From Rhodocyclaceae bacterium (lineage in GTDB: Bacteria > Pseudomonadota > Gammaproteobacteria > Burkholderiales > Rhodocyclaceae): 5,183 nucleotides of DNA. The notes beneath the pieces were generated by a model, which saw only the letters and a list, made by a program, of their open reading frames with translations, was not told the origin of the DNA and did not search any database. The translations under genes and the position numbers were made by a program. The DNA is taken from the NCBI GenBank assembly GCA_016791085.1, contig JAEUNN010001112.1, positions 1 to 5,183 on the forward strand, read 5' to 3'. This document shows, in pieces, positions 1 through 4,362 of this stretch. Positions within the stretch are counted from its first letter, which is position 1, and each line of letters opens with the position of its first letter.

Positions 1-498
1 ATAGAGCCGGAAATCGCGCTGCACCTGCGTTGCGCCCCGCCGCGCGGTGCCGGTGTCGAAGCACTGCTGGAATGTGTCGATTGGTGCGCGCACGGCTTTG
101 AAATCGTGCAGTCGCATTTTCCGGGCTGGCGCTTCCGCGCACCCGATACGGTCGCGGATGGTGCGCTGCATGGCTGTTATGTCTACGGCGAGCCGCTCGC
201 ACTGGACAGCCTCGCCCCCGACCCGGCGCGCGCGCTGGAAGCTTGCAGCGTGAGTTTGTACCGCGACGGCGAATTGTGCGCGCGCGGCCGTGGCGGCAAC
301 GCCCTGGGCAATCCGCTGGCCGCCCTGGCCCACCTGGTTGCGGTGCTGGATACGCAAGGACCCGAGGTGGCGCTCAAAGCCGGCGAAATCGTCACCACCG
401 GCACACTCACGCCGGCCCTGCCGGTGCGGCCCGGTGAAACCTGGCATACGGAAATTTCCGGCATCGCGCTGGACGGGCTCGCACTGCGCTGCTGCTGA
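1..498 (+). CDS. 2-keto-4-pentenoate hydratase / 2-oxo-3-hexenedioate decarboxylase family enzyme, C-terminal part (5' truncated by window edge)
   Basis: The reading frame is open from base 1 and ends at TGA 496-498, giving 165 visible residues, probably a little over half of a protein that is usually about 260 residues long. The visible part begins with IEPEIALHL, the family's acidic metal-binding motif (Glu2 and Glu4 of the visible part). A third Glu at residue 34 in GFEIVQSHFPGW is spaced like the third metal ligand of MhpD-type hydratases. The glycine-rich GRGGNALGNPLAALAHLV (96-113) and GEIVTTGTLT (128-137) followed by PVRPG are hallmark C-terminal motifs. Enzymes of this fold add water to, or decarboxylate, 2-oxo-enoic acids, classically in meta-cleavage degradation of aromatics, in the cytoplasm with Mg2+ or Mn2+. 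The exact substrate cannot be told from this fragment; hydratase versus decarboxylase is undecided. It is probably the last gene of an operon beginning left of the window, since the next plus-strand gene starts 145 bp away with its own ribosome site. Confidence 0.85.
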   Translation: MEPEIALHLRCAPPRGAGVEALLECVDWCAHGFEIVQSHFPGWRFRAPDTVADGALHGCYVYGEPLALDSLAPDPARALEACSVSLYRDGELCARGRGGNALGNPLAALAHLVAVLDTQGPEVALKAGEIVTTGTLTPALPVRPGETWHTEISGIALDGLALRCC

Positions 499-600
499 AG
501 GCGCGGATTACGCGTGCGCGCGTTGCCGCTGGTGCGGTAATTCGTTCGCCCATCCGTAACCGATACGTAACAGCCCCGGCAGCAAGCTTCTGCCCATGGC

Positions 601-618
601 GCGGGCAATTCCGCCCGC
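601..618 (+). other. Small GC hairpin in the leader of the haloperoxidase-like gene
   Basis: GCGGGC (601-606) and GCCCGC (613-618) are perfect inverted repeats around a 6-nt AATTCC loop. The hairpin lies 12 nt before the AGGAG ribosome site of the gene at 644. No T-run follows, so it is not a convincing terminator for the upstream gene; it may be a leader stem. In the rest of the 499-643 gap I see no promoter with both a good -35 and a good -10. Confidence 0.35.
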
Positions 619-630
619 AACCCCAAGGAC

Positions 631-635
631 AGGAG
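631..635 (+). promoter_or_regulatory. Ribosome binding site fixing the start of the haloperoxidase-like gene
   Basis: AGGAG sits 8 nt before the ATG at 644. A longer in-frame ATG at 596 has no such site and would add 16 residues ahead of an already complete signal peptide. Another ATG at 639 is out of frame and stops after two codons. The 644 start is therefore preferred. Confidence 0.8.
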
Positions 636-643
636 CAAATGCC

Positions 644-1936
644 ATGAACGCCTTACCAACGCCGACCCGCCTCAAACTGACACTCAAAGCCCTGCCCGCA
701 GCTTGCCTGCTCGCCACGTTCACGGGCGCCTCGGCGCTGGCGCCGGGGCAGCCCGACGTGGTCGCGGAATGGAACGCGCGGCTGGTGCAGGTCATGAATG
801 CCGTACCCACGCACGGACCCATGCAGGCGCGCAATTTCGCCATCATGAATGTCGCCATGTTCGAGGCCATCAACGCCACCGCGCCGCGCTATCAGTCCTA
901 CGCCGGCGGCGTCGCGCCGCAGCCGGGCGCCGCACCCGAAGCGGCGGCGGCCACCGCGGCGTACCGCGTGCTGGCGCGGCTGTACCCGAGCCAGGCCGAA
1001 CAACTGGGCAGTGCGCTCGCCAAGGATCTGGAAAAATTGCCCGACGGCCCGGCGCGGCGCGCCGGCAGCGCGCTGGGCGAAGCCGCCGCGGCCGCCACGC
1101 TGGCCGCGCGCGAAAAGGACGGCGCCGAGCAGCCCGGCATTTACGAAGCGCCGGACACGTCCACGGCCTACCAGCCGAATCCCGGCGCCAAGCCGGTCGC
1201 GCCGGCCTGGGGCAAAGTGCCGACCTGGGTGCTGCCGGATGCTTCGGCGTTTCGCCCGCCGGCCCCGCCGCGGCCCGGCAGCACGGCTTATAAGCACGAC
1301 TACCAGGAAGTCAAAAGCGTGGGCGGCAAGGACAGCACGGTACGCAGCCCGGACCAGACCGACGCGGCGCGCTTCTGGATGATATTGGGCACCGAAGCCT
1401 GGGTGCCCGTGCTGCGCAAGCTGAGCGAAGCGCGCGGCCAGACGCTGGCGGAAAGTTCGCGCGTGTATGCGCTGGTGGCGCTGGCCGCGTCCGACGCGAT
1501 GTCGGCCTGCTGGGATGCCAAATACACCTATTCTTACTACCGGCCCGTGACGGCCATACGCGCCGGCAACGGGGCCGGGGAATTCGCGCCCGACCCGGCC
1601 TGGGAACCGGCCATCCCGACGCCGCCCTTCCCGGCCTATGTGTCCGGCCACGCCTGCTATTCGGGGGCTGCCCAGCGCGTGCTGGAGGGGGTGTTCGGCC
1701 GCGACGCCGACCTGTCCATCACGCTCACCAGCCGCACCGCGCCCGGCGTGTCGCGCCGCTTCGCGCGCATCGGCGATGTCGTCGAAGACATTTCAAACGC
1801 CCGCGTCTGGGGCGGCATACACTGGCGCACCGACCAGACCATGGGCGTGGCCCTGGGCGGGCGCGTCGGCGCCTATGTGCTGGAACATGCGCTGCAGCCG
1901 CTGCCGGCCGACCAAATGGCGACGCGGCCACGCTAG
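644..1936 (+). CDS. Secreted PAP2-superfamily protein of the vanadium-dependent haloperoxidase type
   Basis: The product has 430 residues. Residues 1-31 form a Sec-type signal peptide: basic R9, K11 and K15, a hydrophobic core, and probable cleavage after ASA (29-31). It should be periplasmic or secreted. Cys21 is not in a proper lipobox. The C-terminal domain carries all PAP2/haloperoxidase active-site motifs. K293 and R300 lie in KYTYSYYRPVTAIR, S334-G335-H336 in FPAYVSGHACYSG, and R387 and H393 in ARVWGGIHW, followed by D397. K-to-R spacing (7) and R-to-H spacing (6) equal those of fungal vanadium chloroperoxidase (Lys353/Arg360; Arg490/His496, known from the literature). In this superfamily the same pocket binds vanadate for halide oxidation or phosphate for ester hydrolysis, so sequence alone does not decide the reaction. 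The N-terminal half (32-250), rich in Ala and Pro, is the helical part typical of bacterial relatives. The gene appears monocistronic: its own ribosome site, a hairpin after it, and a convergent neighbour. Confidence 0.88.
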   Translation: MNALPTPTRLKLTLKALPAACLLATFTGASALAPGQPDVVAEWNARLVQVMNAVPTHGPMQARNFAIMNVAMFEAINATAPRYQSYAGGVAPQPGAAPEAAAATAAYRVLARLYPSQAEQLGSALAKDLEKLPDGPARRAGSALGEAAAAATLAAREKDGAEQPGIYEAPDTSTAYQPNPGAKPVAPAWGKVPTWVLPDASAFRPPAPPRPGSTAYKHDYQEVKSVGGKDSTVRSPDQTDAARFWMILGTEAWVPVLRKLSEARGQTLAESSRVYALVALAASDAMSACWDAKYTYSYYRPVTAIRAGNGAGEFAPDPAWEPAIPTPPFPAYVSGHACYSGAAQRVLEGVFGRDADLSITLTSRTAPGVSRRFARIGDVVEDISNARVWGGIHWRTDQTMGVALGGRVGAYVLEHALQPLPADQMATRPR

Positions 1937-1955
1937 TCCGGCAAACCTCAAGCGC

Positions 1956-1980
1956 CGGACGGGGCATTTTGCCCCGTCCG
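1956..1980 (+). terminator. Perfect hairpin 19 nt after the haloperoxidase-like gene
   Basis: CGGACGGGGC (1956-1965) pairs perfectly with GCCCCGTCCG (1971-1980) around ATTTT, a 10-bp GC-rich stem (11 bp if A1966-T1970 also pairs). It begins just after the stop codon at 1936. The following sequence, CAACATTTCC, lacks a real T-run. It may be an inefficient intrinsic terminator or a 3'-end stabilising stem. Its symmetry means it would also form in a minus-strand transcript. In the remainder of the 1937-2166 gap I see no gene. Confidence 0.6.
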
Positions 1981-2148
1981 CAACATTTCCATCCACGCTT
2001 CCCGGCCCGGGGCCTTCGACCCGCGGCGGCTTGCGAACACCCAACGACCGGCACAACGCCAACGTGGGGAAGAAATCCATCGCCGCCCTGCAGCCCGCCG
2101 CAGTGCGCGCAGGCGGCCGCCCGTCCGTCCCGCCCGGATCGCCCGCCG

Positions 2149-2178
2149 CGCCGGTCCGGCGCCGGCTCAGATTTTTTT
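2149..2178 (+). terminator. Possible second plus-strand terminator overlapping the end of the CDGSH gene
   Basis: A short GC stem (CGCCG 2149-2153 with CGGCG 2157-2161, or GCCGG 2150-2154 with CCGGC 2162-2166) precedes a run of seven T at 2172-2178 on the plus strand. The T-run is the complement of the Lys-Lys codons ending the minus-strand CDGSH gene, so it may be only coding sequence. The gap between stem and T-run (5 to 10 nt) is longer than ideal. It could act as a backup stop for readthrough from the haloperoxidase-like gene. Confidence 0.25.
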
Positions 2179-2412
2179 GTGCGTGCCGTCGCAATACGGC
2201 TTGTTGGCGCTGTGCTTGCAGCCGCACAGCCAGGCCGTGCCGCTCTTGTCGGCATTGAATTGCACCGGCGTGAATGGCCCGCCCTTGTGCGAGCCGTCGC
2301 AAAACGGCTGATTTTTGCTGTTGCCGCAGGCGCACCAGTAATAGGTCCTGCCCGCTACGAGTTCGACCGCGAACGGACCCCTTTGCGCGATATTCGGTTG
2401 CGGATCGGCCAT
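2167..2412 (-). CDS. Small tandem CDGSH-type iron-sulfur protein
   Basis: The 81-residue product contains two complete CDGSH motifs. The first is C27-x-C29 ... C38-D-G-S-H42, the second C63-x-C65 ... C74-D-G-T-H78. Each should bind one [2Fe-2S] cluster by the unusual 3-Cys/1-His set, so the whole protein is little more than two cluster modules joined by a short linker (43-62). This is the arrangement of the bacterial and mitochondrial CISD3/MiNT-like group. No signal peptide or membrane anchor is seen, so it is expected to be cytosolic. Proposed roles for the family are electron or cluster transfer and redox sensing; the partner here is unknown. The start is secure: an AAGGAGGA ribosome site precedes ATG by 8 nt. 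It follows the MFS gene on the same strand after 79 bp and may be co-transcribed with it, though a GC hairpin lies between. It faces the haloperoxidase-like gene tail to tail. Confidence 0.9.
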   Translation of the reverse strand: MADPQPNIAQRGPFAVELVAGRTYYWCACGNSKNQPFCDGSHKGGPFTPVQFNADKSGTAWLCGCKHSANKPYCDGTHKKI

Positions 2413-2420
2413 GGCGACTA

Positions 2421-2428
2421 TCCTCCTT
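2421..2428 (-). promoter_or_regulatory. Strong ribosome binding site of the CDGSH gene
   Basis: On the minus strand this reads AAGGAGGA, a nearly perfect Shine-Dalgarno sequence with an 8-nt spacer to the ATG at 2412. It contrasts with the MFS gene upstream, which has no clear site, and suggests the small iron-sulfur protein is translated strongly. Confidence 0.85.
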
Positions 2429-2454
2429 CGGGTTGCGGAAGGCAGAAGCTTACT

Positions 2455-2476
2455 CTGGCCCGGCCGTGCCGGCCAG
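2455..2476 (-). other. GC-rich hairpin between the MFS and CDGSH genes
   Basis: CTGGCC (2455-2460) and GGCCAG (2471-2476) are perfect inverted repeats around a 10-nt GC-rich centre. The stem sits 15 nt past the MFS stop on the minus strand. The downstream minus-strand sequence AGTAAGCTTCTG has no T-run, so termination is doubtful. It may attenuate or stabilise the mRNA between the two genes. I see no clear promoter for the CDGSH gene in this 79-bp gap. Confidence 0.35.
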
Positions 2477-2491
2477 CCGCCCGGGCGCGCC

Positions 2492-3688
2492 TCAGAGGCT
2501 GCGATGGCGCGCCCGCAGCAAGGCCGCAAACACCATGCCCAGCGGCAATATGGCCGTTCCGGCGGTGGCGAACAGCGCGGTCGGTCCGGCCGCATGGAAC
2601 AGGGCCGCACCGGCCGACACGCCGAGCGACTGGCCCAGGAAAAACGCCGACGCGAAAAACGACACGGCGGTGCCGCGCACCTGCGGCGCCATCTGCGTGG
2701 CATTGGTCTGCAGCGTGTTATGGATCATGTAAAAACCCAGCCCCAGCAGCAGGCAGGCCGGAACCGCATAGCCCCAGGCCGGTGCCAGCGCCACCATCCA
2801 CCAGGCCGCGGCAATCAGCAGCGCCCCGGTCATGGCCAGCCCGGTTTCGCCGAGGCGGCGCACCAGACTTCTCGACACGAATATATAGCCCAGTCCGCCC
2901 AGCCCGAAAGTGCCGGCCAGGGCGCCGGCCATGGACATGGACAGTTCGAAACGCTGATGCAGGAACAGCGGCACCAGGGCAAGACCGCCGAACACCAGCA
3001 TGCCCTCCAGAAACACCACGGTCAGTACCACGCGCGCCCAGCCCACGCGGAACAGAATGGAAGCCTGGACGGCCAGGCCGGCCGGCGGCGCGCCGGTGCC
3101 GGCGGCATGGCGCGCCAGCGGATTGCGGCGCGCTTCGCCCAGCACGCGCAACCCCACGGCCAGATAGAGCACGCACAGGAAGCCGAAGGCCCAGCGCCAG
3201 CCCACGGTGTCGGTAAAAATTCCGCCCACGAACTGACCGCCGACCACGCCCAGGATTTGCCCGGCCAGAAAGCGCGCCAGCGTGGCCTGGCGATCCTGAT
3301 AGGCGACGCGGTCGCCTATCCAGGCCATGGACAGCGGAATGATGCCGGCCGCGGACGCACCCAGGAACAGCCGCGCCAGGATGAGCGCGTCCAGCGTGGG
3401 CGCAAGCGCCGCAGCCAGCGTGCCCAGCGTGCAGGCCAGCGTGGTGAGCGCGATGAGCCGGTATTTTCCTATGCGGTCGCCCAGCGGCCCGAAAAACGCC
3501 TGCACCAGGCCATAAGAAACCGAAAACCCCGATACGACCAGCGCCACGCGCGCCGGCGCGGCGCTGAAGGCGCGCGCCAGTTCCGGCAACATCGGATCGC
3601 ATACGCGCGCCGATACCGAACTGGCAAATGCCGCACTGGACAGCAGCACGATGGCCCGACGCAGGTCGGGATCGGGTGTAAGGCTCAT
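2492..3688 (-). CDS. Major facilitator superfamily (MFS) transporter
   Basis: The product has 398 residues, a normal length for a 12-helix MFS carrier, and is hydrophobic throughout. The loop between helices 2 and 3 carries the MFS signature motif A: G67-P-L-G-D71-R72-I-G-K75-Y-R77. The first helix contains a DPMLPELA segment (31-38), typical of drug:H+ or sugar-efflux-like carriers of the YnfM/AraJ type. A basic cytosolic linker (about 181-207: RVLGEARRNPLARHAAG) separates the two six-helix halves. It should be an inner-membrane secondary transporter, most likely an exporter; the substrate cannot be read from the sequence. The frame stays open upstream to 3976, but that extension is Arg/Ala/Gly-rich and not protein-like. 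ATG 3688 opens a sensible N-terminus (MSLTPDPDLRRAIVLL), although its Shine-Dalgarno is poor; TTG 3694 is a weaker alternative. The CDGSH gene follows 79 bp downstream. Confidence 0.88.
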   Translation of the reverse strand: MSLTPDPDLRRAIVLLSSAAFASSVSARVCDPMLPELARAFSAAPARVALVVSGFSVSYGLVQAFFGPLGDRIGKYRLIALTTLACTLGTLAAALAPTLDALILARLFLGASAAGIIPLSMAWIGDRVAYQDRQATLARFLAGQILGVVGGQFVGGIFTDTVGWRWAFGFLCVLYLAVGLRVLGEARRNPLARHAAGTGAPPAGLAVQASILFRVGWARVVLTVVFLEGMLVFGGLALVPLFLHQRFELSMSMAGALAGTFGLGGLGYIFVSRSLVRRLGETGLAMTGALLIAAAWWMVALAPAWGYAVPACLLLGLGFYMIHNTLQTNATQMAPQVRGTAVSFFASAFFLGQSLGVSAGAALFHAAGPTALFATAGTAILPLGMVFAALLRARHRSL

Positions 3689-4068
3689 GCGCAAGGTCCG
3701 GGCTGATCCGAAAATGGCGGGCCGCGCAGCGCCAAGCTCACGCGCACCCGTTGCGCAGTATAGGCGGCGCGCAGCAGCCGGCCGGCCGGCTGCTTGCGCG
3801 CCGCCTGGGCATCCGCGCCGCGCCCACCGGCCTGGCACTGCCGAGCATGGCCGCGCGCGCCTTGGCTCCAGCCTGCGCCGGCCAGCATGTCCGGCGCAGG
3901 CACGGCTGCGGGCGCCGCGCCGTATTTGCGCAGACCACGGCCCCGCCGCCACGCCCGAAAAGGCACATCGCCCCATCCCGGCAGCCAGGCCTGACCGTCC
4001 TTAACGCCACTCTCAAGACTGAACGGCCGGGGCCACCCTGCTAATGCGCAGCGCACGGCCGCCGCTAT
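3689..4068. other. Long GC-rich gap with no convincing gene
   Basis: About 380 bp upstream of the MFS gene. Several frames are open because GC content is high, but none encodes a recognisable domain, and the longest minus-strand frame (3685-4134) has a third-position GC by hand tally of roughly 65 percent in its first half, low for this window. Its translation is rich in Gly, Ala and Arg without hydrophobic patterning. It may be a long leader or promoter region, or decayed sequence too degraded for me to identify. Confidence 0.5.
3757..3762 (-). promoter_or_regulatory. Possible -10 element for the MFS gene
   Basis: The minus strand reads TATACT here, five of six matches to the sigma70 -10 consensus, placing a start near 3750 and a leader of about 60 nt before ATG 3688. 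The -35 position is GC-only (CCGGCC), so an activator or another promoter farther upstream would be needed. It is a weak call. Confidence 0.3.
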
Positions 4069-4082
4069 TTGATCAATCTCAA
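4069..4082. promoter_or_regulatory. FNR/CRP-family binding site candidate
   Basis: TTGAT-CAAT-CTCAA matches nine of ten conserved positions of the FNR-type consensus TTGAT-N4-ATCAA. Its centre (4075.5) is about 99.5 bp upstream of the predicted small-RNA start at 4175 and about 387 bp upstream of the MFS start codon. An anaerobic regulator would fit either neighbour, but the distance is not the classical -41.5, and a short motif like this can occur by chance. Confidence 0.4.
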
Positions 4083-4110
4083 ACGCCCGCCTGGAACCCG
4101 GCAGTCGTGA

Positions 4111-4129
4111 ATTAGTTTCCGCAACTAAT
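4111..4129. promoter_or_regulatory. Perfect 7-bp inverted repeat, operator-like
   Basis: ATTAGTT (4111-4117) and AACTAAT (4123-4129) form a perfect dyad around TCCGC. The total length of 19 bp and AT-rich half-sites suit a dimeric helix-turn-helix repressor or activator such as the MarR, TetR or LysR groups. It lies 10 bp before the -35 of the small-RNA promoter, its centre about 55 bp before the predicted start. No regulator gene is visible in the window. Confidence 0.5.
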
Positions 4130-4139
4130 ACCAAGCTTA

Positions 4140-4168
4140 TTGCATAAACGATAGACGATCGCTATACT
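4140..4168 (+). promoter_or_regulatory. Sigma70-type promoter of the small-RNA gene
   Basis: The -35 is TTGCAT (4140-4145) and the -10 is TATACT (4163-4168), with an optimal 17-nt spacer. The -10 matches consensus at five of six positions; the -35 keeps the critical TTG. Initiation is expected 6 to 7 nt after the -10, at 4174-4175, which is the first base of a hairpin and is followed 130 nt later by a terminator on the same strand. Confidence 0.65.
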
Positions 4169-4250
4169 CGCACGGTGCTGATGATTTCGTCGGCACATTG
4201 CCGCGCGGACGTGCTGGCATCGGACACCTGAGGGGCGTACCACAAGCATC

Positions 4251-4278
4251 AAAAAATCTTTAAAAAATATCTAAATAG
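4251..4278 (+). repeat. A/T-rich block with two AAAAAAT repeats inside the small RNA
   Basis: Twenty-five of 28 bases are A or T in an otherwise very GC-rich window. AAAAAATCT (4251-4259) is followed by AAAAAATATCT (4262-4272). As RNA it would be single-stranded and A-rich, suiting Hfq's distal face; as DNA it could be an upstream element, but no clear -35 accompanies the GATACT at 4284-4289. Confidence 0.5.
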
Positions 4279-4304
4279 CAGACGATACTCGCAACATCAT
4301 GCAC

Positions 4305-4350
4305 TTGACCGGCTCCACACGCAGCACTCGCGGAGCCGGTCAATTTTTTT
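4305..4350 (+). terminator. Strong intrinsic terminator of the small RNA
   Basis: TTGACCGGCTCC (4305-4316) pairs perfectly with GGAGCCGGTCAA (4332-4343), a 12-bp stem with a 15-nt loop, directly followed by seven T (4344-4350). On the minus strand the stem forms too, 12 nt beyond the IorB-like stop codon plus its tail, but the bases after it (GTGCATGATG) contain no T-run, so it is built for plus-strand transcription. It may still protect the 3' end of the convergent mRNA. Confidence 0.88.
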
Positions 4351-4362
4351 GCGCGCCCGGCT

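Larger units (their letters stand above)
4175..4350 (+). ncRNA. Candidate orphan small RNA, about 176 nt
   Basis: The gene is inferred from a well-spaced promoter (4140-4168), a structured 5' end and a strong terminator (4305-4350), with no convincing protein frame between. Stem 1 pairs 4175-4183 with 4188-4196 (9 bp, two G-U pairs, loop AUUU), starting exactly at the predicted first base. Stem 2 pairs 4199-4202 with 4216-4219 and 4203-4206 with 4211-4214, with a bulged U4215 and loop GGAC. A mostly unstructured region follows, including the A/U-rich block 4251-4278, which could bind Hfq. The 3' end is the terminator stem with a U7 tail, also typical of Hfq-dependent RNAs. The downstream neighbour is convergent, so this is not the leader of a coding gene. 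I do not recognise it as 6S, 4.5S, tmRNA, RNase P or a known riboswitch. Its targets are unknown. The only notable short frame is a 16-codon one at 4181-4231. Confidence 0.6.

Noticed and set aside
653..1651. Long minus-strand open frame of 332 codons opposite the haloperoxidase-like gene.
   Set aside because: It is a high-GC shadow: Arg/Gly-rich translation without domains, opposite a gene with clear catalytic motifs.
584..2451. Eleven-base match AAGCTTCTGCC at 584-594 and, inverted, at 2441-2451.
   Set aside because: Matches of this length are expected by chance within 5 kb and there is no further similarity around them.
1969..3216. Long plus-strand open frame of 415 codons opposite the CDGSH and MFS genes.
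   Set aside because: Arg/Pro-rich, no domain, and it overlaps two well-supported minus-strand genes.
2411..3706. Plus-strand open frame of 431 codons rich in Gln, Arg, His and Gly.
   Set aside because: It is the typical antisense shadow of a GC-rich membrane-protein gene.
3689..3976. N-terminal extension of the MFS frame up to 3976.
   Set aside because: The extension is Arg/Ala/Gly-rich, not protein-like, and would precede a normal MFS N-terminus of standard length.
3685..4134. Open minus-strand frame whose stop overlaps the MFS start codon as ATGA, suggesting a translationally coupled gene.
   Set aside because: Only a TTG start at its far end, no ribosome site, no recognisable domain, low third-position GC for this window, and a Gly/Ala/Arg-rich translation. 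The overlap is probably chance.
4151..4165. Short ATAG ... CTAT dyad over the small-RNA promoter spacer.
   Set aside because: Only four bases per arm pair, so it is too weak to call an operator separately from the stronger dyad at 4111-4129.
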